Shown in pieces: positions 54,868 through 64,000 of a stretch of DNA of 64,000 nt. The stretch comes from Thermoleptolyngbya sichuanensis A183. Its GTDB lineage: Bacteria > Cyanobacteriota > Cyanobacteriia > Elainellales > Elainellaceae. Position 1 is the first letter of the stretch. The number at the start of each line of letters is the position of its first letter. A model generated the notes under the pieces. That model was not told the DNA's origin and did not search any database. It was given only the letters and a program-made list of their open reading frames with translations. Where the stretch lies: assembly GCF_013177315.1 (NCBI RefSeq), contig NZ_CP053661.1, forward strand, positions 992,001 through 1,056,000, read 5' to 3'. The position numbers and the translations under genes were made by a program.

Positions 54868-54943
54868 TCATCAGTATGGGCACGCTATCAGCCTGGACAG
54901 CATTCAACTGGTTCCTGTGGCACCGTTGGAGTTGCTGTTGTAA

Positions 54944-55469
54944 ACCTCTCTTCTAAACGTAGGTAGACCAAATTAAAAATCATCTCTTAAGACCTTGCGC
55001 CGCCTATGCCGCGGGCAGTATAGGATTTTTGGTTTGATGTTTTGTGTCCATCTACTGATTGGATTTGGGATTCGCTCAAAGACTCTCTGGTTGAGCAATT
55101 TCTAACGCAAAACTCTCTAGAAAAATTGAAAGCGAGATGATTGGGAAGCGAGGCTTATCCTGCCCTAGTTCTCATGGGATTCTTAGGTCACTCCCAGCAA
55201 CACTCTGGGTAAAGGAGTCTAGGATGTGGGGGGCGTAAAGGATTAGAGGGCGATCGCTCTTTGGGGGCAGGGCTTCTTTCTCTAGTATTTTCCAGTGTTT
55301 TATTGTTGCGGTACTATGAGAGAAGAAGTAAAGAAGTATGAATTCTCTGCGCCCTTGATTTGGGAGTGCCTGATTAAAGCGCTAGGTCGTTCTGCTGGAC
55401 TTTTACTTCTTATTGAAAGTGATCTGTATGCTTCTCTTGCACACTTCTAGAGACAGTTGGTAAACCGCT
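54944..55469. other. Right edge of the IS island, no recognised gene
   Basis: A 526-bp stretch of lower GC content with one HIP1 site near 55251. A 44-codon frame at 55316-55450 starts MREEVKKYEFSAPLIWECLI but has no recognisable family, and it may be a relic. The promoter of msrA is expected near the right edge. Confidence 0.45.
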
Positions 55470-56126
55470 ATGGTGCTATTTGGGTTTGGTAAAAAGCTGG
55501 CGCTGCCGACTCCTGAAGAGGCTTTGCCGGGGCGATCGCAGCCAATGCAGATTCAAAATCGCCACTTCGTCAACGGCAACCCGCTTCAGCCCCCATTCCC
55601 CGACGGGATGGAGCTAGCGCTGTTTGGGCTGGGCTGTTTTTGGGGCGCAGAGCGAAAGTTTTGGCAGCAGGAAGGCGTATACAGCACATCCGTGGGCTAC
55701 GCAGGGGGCATCACGCCTAACCCCACTTATCAGGAAGTGTGCAGCGGTCTGACAGGGCATAACGAAGTCGTGCGCGTCGTATACGCCCCGTCGGTGATTT
55801 CCTACGAAGACCTGCTCAAGGTGTTCTGGGAAAGCCACGACCCCACCCAAGGAATGCGCCAAGGGAATGACGTAGGCACGCAGTATCGCTCTGGAATTTA
55901 TGTTTATTCTGAGGCCCAGCGGCAAGCCGCCGAAGCCTCTCTCCAGCGCTATCAGGCTGCTCTCAAATCAGAAGGCTATGGCAGCATCACCACTGAAATT
56001 CTGGATGCGCCAGAGTTCTATTATGCGGAGGACTATCACCAGCAATATCTTGCCAAAAATCCGGGGGGCTATTGCGGACTGGGCGGCACCAAGGTCTGCT
56101 ACCCGCCGACGACCGCCAGTGTATAG
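55470..56126 (+). CDS. msrA: Peptide-methionine (S)-S-oxide reductase
   Basis: Repairs oxidised methionine (S-sulfoxide form) in proteins. The protein has 218 residues. The catalytic motif GCFWG contains C56, followed by [56 protein letters not shown] and [27 protein letters not shown]. The last segment has the recycling cysteines. The first 40 residues are an extension common in cyanobacterial and plant plastid forms. The start at ATG 55470 has no strong ribosome-binding site. It is followed 10 bp later by the RluA-type gene. Confidence 0.96.
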   Translation: MVLFGFGKKLALPTPEEALPGRSQPMQIQNRHFVNGNPLQPPFPDGMELALFGLGCFWGAERKFWQQEGVYSTSVGYAGGITPNPTYQEVCSGLTGHNEVVRVVYAPSVISYEDLLKVFWESHDPTQGMRQGNDVGTQYRSGIYVYSEAQRQAAEASLQRYQAALKSEGYGSITTEILDAPEFYYAEDYHQQYLAKNPGGYCGLGGTKVCYPPTTASV

Positions 56127-56136
56127 CTTGTGAGCC

Positions 56137-57813
56137 TTGCTGAGCTTGTATTCTGAAGCGATCGCCCACACGCTCCACCCGCTACCATCCTGCGCTAAAG
56201 CGTCTCTTGCAGATGCAACTGTGACGGGCTGGTATGGTGGGGTGTGTCCGCGTTCGGGCAGGTGGCTGTGTCTGCCCCGAACCCGCCTTTCAGAGGCGAT
56301 CGCCCACGCTCTTATGCAGGAACTCGCAGCCTGTGAGGACTGCAACCGTGAAGGCAAGATGTACGGCGTTTTGCTCGTCAAAGCGCAGGCTGATGAACTG
56401 TATTTTCTCAAAGCGTTTTCTGGATTGCTCAATGGCAGCAGCACACAAGAAGGATGGGTTCCGCCAATTCCAGGGCGCGATCGCATTGCTGCATTAGAAC
56501 TAGAAACACTGAATGCGCTGCAAGCAATCAAGCAGGAATTGATCCAGCTAGAAACCCTGTCGGTTCGTCAGGTTTATCATGCTGAAAAACTCAAGTTTGA
56601 CTATGAACTAAAGCAGCTTTCGGATCTGCACCAGAACCGGAAGCAAGCCCGCGATCGCACTCGGCAGCAGTTACGCCAGCGTCCTGAAGACGACACAGTG
56701 GCGATCGCACTTCAGGCGCTTAATCATCAAAGCCAGCAGGATGGCATCGAGCGCCGAAACTTGAAAGCAAAGTGGAACGCTGTCCTGCATCCACTACAGC
56801 AAGAAATTGACCGGGCAAACGCACGGATTGCAGAACTGAAACAGCAGCGTAAAAGTCTATCTCGACAACTCCAGGCAGAATTTTACACTGCTCATCATCT
56901 CACCAACTTTGCAGGCGACTCTCAACCCCTGCAAGCGCTGATGCCGTCTGGTTTTTTGCCCACCGGGACGGGCGACTGCTGCGCCCCAAAACTTCTGCAT
57001 TATGCAGCAACCCACGGACTAACGCCGATCGCCCTGGCGGAGTTTTGGTGGGGGCCGTCGCCTGCGCGAGAGCATCGGGTGCAAGGACAATTTTATGAAG
57101 CCTGTGCAGAGCGCTGTCAGCCGCTGATGGGGTTCTTGCTGTCGGGCTTGTCGGCTCAGGTATTGAAGACCGCTGCACCGGAACCGCTGGAGATTCTATA
57201 CGAAGACCCGTGGCTGTTGGCTGTCAATAAGCCCAGTGGACTGCTGTCGGTGCCCGGTCGCTATGGACAAGATAGCGCGATCGCCCGACTCTCAACCCAC
57301 TCACGGCTCTATCCCGCGCATCGGCTCGATCAAAATACCTCTGGCGTGCTGCTGCTGGCAAAAGACGCAGAAACTCACCGGGCGCTCCATCAGCAGTTTC
57401 AGCAGCGTCAGGTGCAAAAGGTTTACGAGGCGCTGCTATCTGGCCGTCTAGCGTCCGTTCCTGATGAAATTTGTCTGCCGCTGTGGGGCGACCCGGCCGA
57501 GCGTCCCCAGCAGCAGGTCGATTGGCAGCGGGGCAAGCCCAGCCAGACTCAGGTGCGCCTGCTCAGACAGGAACGCTGTGAATTCGATGGGGTATGGCGC
57601 AGTCGGGTAGAGCTAGTGCCTGTGACCGGGCGCACGCATCAGCTCCGGGTTCATGCGGCAGACGCGGCGGGTTTGGGAACGCCGATTTGGGGCGATCGCC
57701 TCTACGGTTGTCCAGCACACGCGCCCCGGCTCCATCTGCACGCTCACCAGATGACGGTCAAGCATCCGCAAACGTATGAAACGCTAACGCTCAAAGCTCC
57801 AGTACCGTTCTAG
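56137..57813 (+). CDS. RluA-family pseudouridine synthase with long N-terminal extension
   Basis: Protein of 558 residues; typical RluA enzymes have about 220-330. The catalytic domain covers about 350-558, with VNKPSGLLSVPG, the active-site HRLDQNTSGVLLLAK (catalytic aspartate), RQVQKVYEALLSG and VTGRTHQLRVHAA. The N-terminal 340 residues contain a CPRSGRWLCLPRT block, a REGKMYGVLLVKA block, a long coiled-coil (ALQAIKQELIQLETLSVRQVYHAEKL to ELKQQRKSLSRQLQAEF) and a CCAPKLLHYAATHGL block. This architecture recurs in cyanobacteria and other bacteria, so it is a real fusion. The start is TTG at 56137 or earlier; the repeated EAIAH words come from HIP1 sites in the DNA. Confidence 0.9.
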   Translation: MLSLYSEAIAHTLHPLPSCAKASLADATVTGWYGGVCPRSGRWLCLPRTRLSEAIAHALMQELAACEDCNREGKMYGVLLVKAQADELYFLKAFSGLLNGSSTQEGWVPPIPGRDRIAALELETLNALQAIKQELIQLETLSVRQVYHAEKLKFDYELKQLSDLHQNRKQARDRTRQQLRQRPEDDTVAIALQALNHQSQQDGIERRNLKAKWNAVLHPLQQEIDRANARIAELKQQRKSLSRQLQAEFYTAHHLTNFAGDSQPLQALMPSGFLPTGTGDCCAPKLLHYAATHGLTPIALAEFWWGPSPAREHRVQGQFYEACAERCQPLMGFLLSGLSAQVLKTAAPEPLEILYEDPWLLAVNKPSGLLSVPGRYGQDSAIARLSTHSRLYPAHRLDQNTSGVLLLAKDAETHRALHQQFQQRQVQKVYEALLSGRLASVPDEICLPLWGDPAERPQQQVDWQRGKPSQTQVRLLRQERCEFDGVWRSRVELVPVTGRTHQLRVHAADAAGLGTPIWGDRLYGCPAHAPRLHLHAHQMTVKHPQTYETLTLKAPVPF

Positions 57814-57815
57814 AA

Positions 57816-58118
57816 TTATCCCCACCTTTGCGGCTCGTAGTCTGCACAATTCATCGCCTCTTCCGACAGCGCTCGCTCCGGATGTACCGTGCATTTCAAG
57901 TGATAATCGCCCGTAAAAAATCGACATTCAGAACAGGGAATCTTGTGCATTTGTTGCGCCTGGGCCAGCCCGTCTCGCCCTGCCGAAATCAGGTTCCAGG
58001 CAACCAGCCCCACCATGCCCCAAGCCATTACAAAACAAACTGGAACCAGCACCAAATGCACCAGCCACAATGCTCCCTGTATCCCTTCGCGTAAACCCGT
58101 GTAGAGCAGTTCAGACAC
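57816..58118 (-). CDS. Small membrane protein with cysteine cluster
   Basis: Protein of 100 residues from an ATG at 58118 (MSELLYTGLREGIQGALWLV). A single hydrophobic stretch, LVHLVLVPVCFVMAWGMVGLVAWNLI, lies near 20-45. The C-terminal half carries four cysteines, CSECRFFTGDYHLKCTVHP and NCADYEP, arranged as in a zinc knuckle. The CxxCRFF element also occurs in the gene at 34140. The stop codon is two bases from the stop of the RluA-type gene, so the genes converge tightly. Function unknown. Confidence 0.8.
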   Translation of the reverse strand: MSELLYTGLREGIQGALWLVHLVLVPVCFVMAWGMVGLVAWNLISAGRDGLAQAQQMHKIPCSECRFFTGDYHLKCTVHPERALSEEAMNCADYEPQRWG

Positions 58119-58364
58119 GACGGTAGTTTGAGTAGTAAAAACCTTAACTAGCTTAGGGCATCTTGGGAATCCTGCTGACAGAATGCTACATATTGCAATA
58201 ACCGTCTTGGAATAACCGTCTGCCGTCTCAGGGCATGAGGCTTTACTAGAAATAAACTATATTAGAAACTCTACCAGAAATAAACTGGAGCAGGCTGTAT
58301 AGGTTCCTCAGGGTTTGGCAATAGGTTTTGGCTGGTAGAGTTTGGCGATCGCCCGCAAGGTTCT

Positions 58365-58949
58365 ATGGCTCAATCCTCTGGAACAACAAGCTGCTTGGGC
58401 TGCTTGGGAACTCTCTTTTTCATCGTGTTTGTCGTACCTTCGATTATCTCTGGGCTATTTGCGGTCTTTCGCGGAGAAGCCTCGCTGGGGATAAAAAACT
58501 GCTCGTTTAATATTACGAATGGCTCCTTTAGCTGTAAACCAGAAATTACTGCTAAGTATCAATTCTTGAACATTACAAATCTAAAAGTAAAGCAAGATGA
58601 AATTATAGACGCGATTCAAAAATTTCATGCCCAAGTCAACCAGGCAGACTGTCTTTCTGTTTATGAACAGTCTAGTGAAACGTTTCAAAAAGCCAATTCA
58701 CTGCCTCATTTCTTAATGTACTGTGACGCAATTCAGCGCAACTCTGGTAAAACAAGTGCATTCGAGATCCTCGGCTGGGAATGGCTTCCATCCGATCATC
58801 AGGCGAATGAATTTATCCGCGTTCATTTATGGGTTCACGGTCAGCGTTCTAACCGGGAGGAACTGCTGGTTTGGCAGATGCAGGGCCCAAACGTGCAGCT
58901 TGTGAGCCATGCCTATGGACTCATCCCTACTCAATTTGGGGGACGCTAA
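58365..58949 (+). CDS. Membrane-anchored hypothetical protein
   Basis: Protein of 194 residues beginning MAQSSGTTSCLGCLGTLFFI. The hydrophobic span CLGTLFFIVFVVPSIISGLFAVF near 13-35 anchors it, with the rest outside. The body has KYQFLNITNLKVKQDEIIDAIQKFHAQVNQADCLSVYEQSSETFQ, then FEILGWEWLPSDHQANEFIRVHLWVHGQRSNREELLVWQM. This resembles small extracytoplasmic DUF4864-like folds, but I am not sure of the family. It has lower GC content than its neighbours. An overlapping start at 58328 in another frame is not supported. Confidence 0.72.
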   Translation: MAQSSGTTSCLGCLGTLFFIVFVVPSIISGLFAVFRGEASLGIKNCSFNITNGSFSCKPEITAKYQFLNITNLKVKQDEIIDAIQKFHAQVNQADCLSVYEQSSETFQKANSLPHFLMYCDAIQRNSGKTSAFEILGWEWLPSDHQANEFIRVHLWVHGQRSNREELLVWQMQGPNVQLVSHAYGLIPTQFGGR

Positions 58950-59037
58950 TGGTCTTGCAAGAGTCTTGCCAAACCTCAAGATTGATTCTTGAATCGTCGC
59001 TTGATACAGTGAGATTTTCTAGTGAGATTTCCTGCTT

Positions 59038-59181
59038 TAAGAGCTAATTTGTAAAGGAGCCTGAAAGCCTTGTTAATCAAGGATTTCCGAGAAACCGCTT
59101 TTCCTGGGCAAACATGACCTCAAAGCCACACATGCCAAGAGTTTCAGGCTTCTTAAGATTTGCTTCATAAATTAGCTCTAA
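59038..59181. mobile_element. 144-bp miniature inverted-repeat element, copy 2
   Basis: By eye identical to 14793-14936, in the same orientation. The ends TAAGAGCTAATTT and AAATTAGCTCTAA are inverted repeats. It lies between the membrane-anchored gene and pyrD, 89 bp after the stop codon of the former. The lack of any visible change between copies 44 kb apart indicates recent movement. Confidence 0.88.
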
Positions 59182-59191
59182 TTCTTGCTTT

Positions 59192-59251
59192 GTGACTTAA
59201 TCACAAGTGGCTTAATCACGAGTGGCTTAATCACAAGTGGCTTAATCACAA
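59192..59251. repeat. Four-copy 15-bp tandem repeat
   Basis: The unit is GTGGCTTAATCACAA with small variants (GTGACTTAATCACAA, GTGGCTTAATCACGA). Each unit is itself a partial palindrome (GTGaCTTAATCAC). It lies 62 bp upstream of the pyrD start, so it could be in the promoter region or leader. Confidence 0.9.
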
Positions 59252-59313
59252 TTTGTGACTCGGCAGAATGCTCTTGCAGGGAAGCCTGATGATTCAGCAC
59301 CAAGGAAACATCC

Positions 59314-60486
59314 GTGGAGCTTTATAAAGTGGATCTTTATAAACAGGGGCTACGTCCGCTGCTGTTTAGCGGGCTGCGGGCTGACCCAGAATGGCTACAC
59401 CGTCGGCTCATCGACACACTTAGCGGGCTTGCCGAGGCAGACGCAACCCGCAATCCGCCGCTGGCCTCCTGGGTGCGACAGCAGGGTCGGCGGGCCTTTT
59501 GTAGCGCCCATCCTGCCCTCAGCCAAACGCTCTGGGGCCTGAGTTTTCAGAATCCGGTGGGGCTGGCGGCTGGATTCGACAAGGACGGACGGGTCGCCCA
59601 CCTGTGGCAGGATTTTGGCTTTGGCTTTGCGGAACTCGGCACTGTTACGCTCCATGCCCAGCCCGGAAATCCCCGACCCCGCCTGTTCCGCCTGCCTCAA
59701 GATTTGGCGGCGCTCAACCGCATGGGGTTTAACAATGAAGGGGCCGCTGCGATGGCTGCCCGCCTGAGCGTGTCTGCTATGCCCCTTCAAGACGCTGACC
59801 CCTCTGCGTTGCGGTTCCCCCTGGGGATTAATCTGGGCAAGTCCAAAGTGACCCCGCTGGAGTCTGCGGCGGAGGATTATCTCGGCAGTTTCCGGCTGCT
59901 TCAGAATTGCGGCAATTACTTTGTGGTGAATGTGTCCTCGCCCAACACGCCTGGATTGCGATCGCTCCAGGATGCCGACCAGCTTGACCGCATTTTGGGG
60001 CTATTGCAGCAAGAAAATGCAGGGCAAAAACCGCTGCTGGTGAAAATTGCGCCGGATCTCGACGAGGGGGAGATCGCCGATATTCTTGCCCTCTGCCAAA
60101 CCCATCACCTGGCAGGGATCATCGCGACTAATACAACCGTTCAGCGCGATCGCCTCCACACCCAGCGCCTCCCTACAACGGGGAAATTGCTCACAGAAGA
60201 GGCCGGCGGTATCAGCGGCGCACCCCTCCGCCAGCGCTCCACCGAAATTATCCGACTGATTTATCAGAAGACCAGCGGGACTCTACCCATCATTGGGGTT
60301 GGCGGCATTTTCACCGCTGAGGATGCCTGGGAAAAAATTACCGCTGGCGCAAGCCTGGTGCAGGTCTACACGGGCTGGTTTTATGAAGGACCGTGGATGG
60401 TGCGCCGCATCCTCGACGGCCTCGCCCAAAAACTAGAGGCGCACGGTTTGAGCCACATCGCAAGGGCGATCGGGTGCAAGGCTTGA
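59314..60486 (+). CDS. pyrD: Dihydroorotate dehydrogenase (quinone)
   Basis: Membrane-associated class 2 enzyme of pyrimidine synthesis that passes electrons to quinone. The protein has 390 residues. The N-terminal helices ([29 protein letters not shown]) are the membrane-binding part of class 2. FMN-site features follow: [44 protein letters not shown], the serine loop [31 protein letters not shown], and the phosphate loop [16 protein letters not shown]. The start is GTG at 59314. All are intact. Confidence 0.97.
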   Translation: MELYKVDLYKQGLRPLLFSGLRADPEWLHRRLIDTLSGLAEADATRNPPLASWVRQQGRRAFCSAHPALSQTLWGLSFQNPVGLAAGFDKDGRVAHLWQDFGFGFAELGTVTLHAQPGNPRPRLFRLPQDLAALNRMGFNNEGAAAMAARLSVSAMPLQDADPSALRFPLGINLGKSKVTPLESAAEDYLGSFRLLQNCGNYFVVNVSSPNTPGLRSLQDADQLDRILGLLQQENAGQKPLLVKIAPDLDEGEIADILALCQTHHLAGIIATNTTVQRDRLHTQRLPTTGKLLTEEAGGISGAPLRQRSTEIIRLIYQKTSGTLPIIGVGGIFTAEDAWEKITAGASLVQVYTGWFYEGPWMVRRILDGLAQKLEAHGLSHIARAIGCKA

Positions 60487-60537
60487 AAACCCCAACCTCC
60501 TTGCAGAGATGACTCATTTCGCTCACTTAGAAAGTCT

Positions 60538-60627
60538 AGGACTTACACACTTACGATAAGCTTTTTGGATTTTGGACAATTGCTCGCGGGCCCAGCTGGT
60601 GAGAAATTGTCCAACTGCGTAAGTCCT
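60538..60627 (-). repeat. 90-bp inverted-repeat element, copy G
   Basis: Reverse-orientation copy with ends AGGACTTACACA and TGCGTAAGTCCT. The outer stem pairs are kept (GGACAATT / AATTGTCC). The inner stem is disturbed (GCTCGCGGGC against GCTGGTGAGAA, loop CCA). It lies between pyrD and the DUF3531 gene. Confidence 0.8.
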
Positions 60628-60707
60628 GAAAGTCGTATGCTGAATGAGGTATGAGATGCACCTTTCCCCTCACCTCATTTCTCTGATACTCCAACACCTC
60701 AATCCCC

Positions 60708-61166
60708 ATGCGCGTCGAATTTCGAGAATGCGACTTTTTCAACCTGTGGATTTGGTTAGAATTCACGCTGCCGCCTTCTGCAATGGAGCAGCAATACATC
60801 GATGAGATCTTTAACTCCTGGTTTTTCCTGGGCAAGCTGGGCGGGTTCAATGCCGAAAACTTGCAGGTTCAAGATACTGGGCTGGATATCAGCTATCTGG
60901 ACTACGACAATGACCAGGCCGATGAAAGCCTCATGTCGCTGATGCACAACATGGGCGAGGTGGAGTATGAAGGCAACTGGGCCCGCTGCTGGATCGATAT
61001 GGGGACGAGCGATGCCCTGGCGCTGGACGTGTTAATCAACAGTCTGAAACAGTTCAGCAAGGACTATGTGACGATCGAGCGGCTCATTATTGGCGGCGAA
61101 AACGCAGACTGGAAAATTCCCGCCCGCAGCAACCCCGGCTTTGTAGACGAAAACTACAACAATTGA
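60708..61166 (+). CDS. DUF3531 family protein
   Basis: Protein of 152 residues of a family found in cyanobacteria and plants. Conserved segments are VEFRECDFFNLWIWLEF, IFNSWFFLGKLGGFNAENLQVQD, SLMHNMGEVEYEGNWARCWIDMGTSDALALDVLINSL, and the terminal GGENADWKIPARSNPGFVDENY. It is soluble with no signal. Function unknown. The start is the ATG at 60708, which fits the family's beginning. Confidence 0.9.
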   Translation: MRVEFRECDFFNLWIWLEFTLPPSAMEQQYIDEIFNSWFFLGKLGGFNAENLQVQDTGLDISYLDYDNDQADESLMSLMHNMGEVEYEGNWARCWIDMGTSDALALDVLINSLKQFSKDYVTIERLIIGGENADWKIPARSNPGFVDENYNN

Positions 61167-61227
61167 CGCGGGTGAATTGAGGCGGGTGAATTGAGGTGTG
61201 TGAATTGAGGCAGGCGGTTGGTTTTAA

Positions 61228-62745
61228 CTTTAGTTTGGACTAACTGGCATCACAATAATGCTCAACAGGATGCCATAAAGAATCTGCTCAACCGTTCATA
61301 ACAGTTGAACTTAAGGAATTGGATACAATCCTGCTCGCAGTTAAGCTGCTGTTGCAACCGGACTGTTCAGGGATTGTTCGGATGTCTTGCGTTTCGAGGC
61401 TCGTTTTTTGACCATCGGATAGCAGGGACGAGGAGTTGGCTTGTGCCCCTTGCCTCGTCCTGGCGATTTACCACGAGGTTTAGGCGCAGGAGCAGGGGTG
61501 CCAATCGCTGCCAAAATGCCTGCAAACGCTTGTGCGACCCGACCCGGAGTCAACGTTTCTTGCGGTGCCTGCCAGGGCAAGGGGTGGTCAGTACAGTCCT
61601 TTCGCGCTAACCACAACTGCCAACTGAGCAACGGCATCAGGCTGCTCCACTGTTCGGTTGCCGATACAGAACTGAACTGGGGATGTGTCCAATATAGCCT
61701 CTGCTTGGCAAAGCGATACCAGTGTTCAATGGCAAAGCGACGGAGGTAGTGCAACCACAGGGTTTCTAACGGAGGCATCTGCTCACCCAGCCAAACTAAC
61801 CACAAAGGAGCCAAGCGTCGCGTGCTGCTCTGTGTCTCCAGCACCTCCACGCGCAACACTTCCATTGCCCGTTTGGGGGATTTGCGGAAATGGTATGCAC
61901 TCCAACGACTGACCCGCACTCGTCCCCAGTTGGGATCATCGACTTCAACGGTTTCGACCGGGACACTCCAAGTGTCAGGGTCATTGAGTTTCATCTTATG
62001 TCCATGCTTGGCAGGTGCGCCTCGCCCTCGATACGCTGGGGGCGCGCCATAGACACATCGATTGGATGTAACCCGCAGCAGCAAGTCTGCCTCAATCCCT
62101 GCCGTTTGGTTGACAAAACTGGCATTGCCGTACCCTCGGTCGTAGATCGCCAACGGACGCACCGCTAACTGCCGAGTCACTTGTTTGAGTTGGAATGCCG
62201 CTTTACTGGCGGGTGTTTCAAAGCTGGTGATGCGCTCATGCCGCAATGGTAATGCCCAACTGCCCCTGTCTTCAGCAATCCAGGCTAAGGTACTGTAGTT
62301 TTGTCCGGCTATCGGGGCATGTCCTGTTCTGCCTGATAAGGTGCGGTCTTTCAAACGCCTGGCAGCAGGACGGTTCCACCGACTCGCATCACCTGCCAAC
62401 AACGGTTGCTGCTGAGTCGGTATCTGCTGCACCAACAGCTTCAGCACCTTTGATCGGGGTAGGCGGCTATCGCGCAACGCTTCATAGGTGCTCGACCACT
62501 GGCGACGAAAGACAGGACTCTGCGATAGCCTCACAAACGACACGATGCACGCACTCACTAACACGGCATCCATCAGATCAAACAGGGCATCTCTGGCGTT
62601 TCCCAAGCTGGCATACAACGTTTGGCGAAATTGCTGAAGTTCGTTGAAAATCATGGGGTCAATGTTGGTTGTACTTCATTGACCTTACGGCAGTCGGTGC
62701 TTCTCATTGACTGCCTTCCTCTTCACCATTAGTCCAAACTAAAGT
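61228..62745 (-). mobile_element. IS4/IS701-like insertion sequence
   Basis: The element is 1518 bp. The ends CTTTAGTTTGGACTAA and TTAGTCCAAACTAAAG are perfect 16-bp inverted repeats. A 6-bp duplication TTTTAA flanks it (61222-61227 and 62746-62751). It contains one complete transposase gene on the minus strand. It lies in the gap between the DUF3531 gene and rpoC2, just outside the rpoC2 terminator. Confidence 0.93.
61341..62654 (-). CDS. DDE transposase (IS4/IS701-like)
   Basis: Protein of 437 residues. The DDE residues are likely in LLAGDASRWNRP, AIYDRGYGNASF and RFAIEHWYRFAKQRLYW, with the expected spacing and the YREK-like block around the glutamate. The N-terminus (DALFDLMDAVLVSACIVSFVRLS) is the helical DNA-binding part. 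The basic C-terminal tail (RGKSPGRGKGHKPTPRPCYPM) is unusually long. The gene is complete and the element has intact ends, so it may still be active. The exact family (IS4 or IS701) was not resolved. Confidence 0.88.
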   Translation of the reverse strand: MIFNELQQFRQTLYASLGNARDALFDLMDAVLVSACIVSFVRLSQSPVFRRQWSSTYEALRDSRLPRSKVLKLLVQQIPTQQQPLLAGDASRWNRPAARRLKDRTLSGRTGHAPIAGQNYSTLAWIAEDRGSWALPLRHERITSFETPASKAAFQLKQVTRQLAVRPLAIYDRGYGNASFVNQTAGIEADLLLRVTSNRCVYGAPPAYRGRGAPAKHGHKMKLNDPDTWSVPVETVEVDDPNWGRVRVSRWSAYHFRKSPKRAMEVLRVEVLETQSSTRRLAPLWLVWLGEQMPPLETLWLHYLRRFAIEHWYRFAKQRLYWTHPQFSSVSATEQWSSLMPLLSWQLWLARKDCTDHPLPWQAPQETLTPGRVAQAFAGILAAIGTPAPAPKPRGKSPGRGKGHKPTPRPCYPMVKKRASKRKTSEQSLNSPVATAA

Positions 62746-62781
62746 TTTAAGCCATCTACGGATTTAGCAAAGGAATTTAGC

Positions 62782-62820
62782 AAAAAGGGGGAGATGAAGG
62801 CAATCCATCTCCCCCTTTTT
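62782..62820 (-). terminator. Rho-independent terminator of rpoC2
   Basis: A long perfect hairpin, AAAAAGGGGGAGATG with CATCTCCCCCTTTTT around eight bases, ends in a T-run on the minus strand. It is about 100 bp after the rpoC2 stop, the end of the rpo operon. Confidence 0.9.
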
Positions 62821-62920
62821 GAATTTGGTTTGAATTTGGTATTTGAATGAACTGGGCGCTTGGACTTGGCATTTGAGCTAGGAGAAGCACTTTGCAGGCA
62901 CTCTATGCTTCTCCTACGCC

Positions 62921-64000
<1,080 letters not shown>

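Larger units (their letters stand above)
52872..54943 (+). pseudogene. Calx-beta-type surface protein fragment split by ISKra4 copy 2
   Basis: Before the insertion the frame encodes 273 residues up to 53693. It continues after the insertion and its duplication as VHQYGHAISLDSIQLVPVAP, ending at TAA 54941-54943. The middle has a Calx-beta-like segment (IVRDGLVEGSETFTINITAV). The start has two 35-residue repeats, KPIAPELEPEGLVRGAFGPA and onwards, encoded by the 105-bp direct repeat. There is no signal peptide and no complete fold, so this is probably the 3' end of a large adhesin-like gene. The repeats at its 5' end may be unrelated sequence joined later. Confidence 0.72.

Noticed and set aside
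55316-55450. 44-codon gene upstream of msrA
   Set aside because: It has an ATG and an open frame but no family similarity I recognise and no ribosome-binding site; mentioned only as a possible relic.

Overview
This window looks like chromosomal DNA of a filamentous, non-heterocystous cyanobacterium. It carries photosystem II genes (psbH, psbN), a split rpoC2 subunit, several cyanobacteria-type conserved hypotheticals (DUF2499, DUF3531, a long RluA-like synthase, a DUF1400-type hydrolase) and a very high density of the HIP1 octamer GCGATCGC. A Leptolyngbya/Thermoleptolyngbya-like organism is a guess from style only, not from any search.

Layout. 1-14 kb holds housekeeping genes: the 3' part of pgk, an EF-hand-tailed transaldolase, a phosphodiesterase-like enzyme, dprA, a CSP41-like epimerase, OsmC-like and peroxiredoxin-like redox proteins, a WG-repeat lipoprotein, a thioredoxin-fold protein and map. 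At 14.2-14.9 kb psbH and psbN diverge, and two unrelated miniature elements are packed between psbN and a GH38 alpha-mannosidase gene. 19-26 kb has conserved hypotheticals, larB, a Uma2-type nuclease, a half-length L-lactate permease that ends at a short-tandem-repeat array, csaB, a DUF2499 gene and a DUF151 nuclease. 27-38 kb has ribE, proB, a large internally repetitive membrane protein, an AI-2E/PerM-type exporter, an amino-acid ABC permease, an acyltransferase and a coiled-coil protein. 38-49.7 kb has a PilB/GspE-type ATPase, a translationally coupled methyltransferase/glycosyltransferase pair, a GH108 muramidase, argJ, ligA and a DUF1400 hydrolase. 49.7-55.4 kb is an AT-richer, HIP1-poor insertion-sequence island holding a broken IS630, two identical ISKra4-type elements in opposite orientation and fragments of exopolysaccharide and Calx-beta genes. 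55.4-64 kb returns to core genes: msrA, an RluA-type synthase, pyrD, DUF3531, an IS4/IS701-like element and the 3' end of rpoC2.

The most striking signal is not protein-coding. A family of seven elements, each 90 bp, with terminal inverted repeats and a central palindrome is scattered over the window. The palindrome arms differ between copies, but the differences are compensated on the other arm. Three further miniature inverted-repeat families (163 bp, 144 bp, 234 bp) are present, two of them with clear target-site duplications. One 144-bp copy supplies the stop codon of the mannosidase gene, and one 163-bp copy inserted exactly at the psbN stop codon. Small tandem duplications are also widespread, between genes and inside several proteins. 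No CRISPR array, tRNA, rRNA or recognisable defence system was seen.

Most genes are single transcription units or short pairs. Clear functional links are few: argJ and proB both act on glutamate, the methyltransferase and glycosyltransferase overlap by GTGA, and larB lies near the broken lactate permease.
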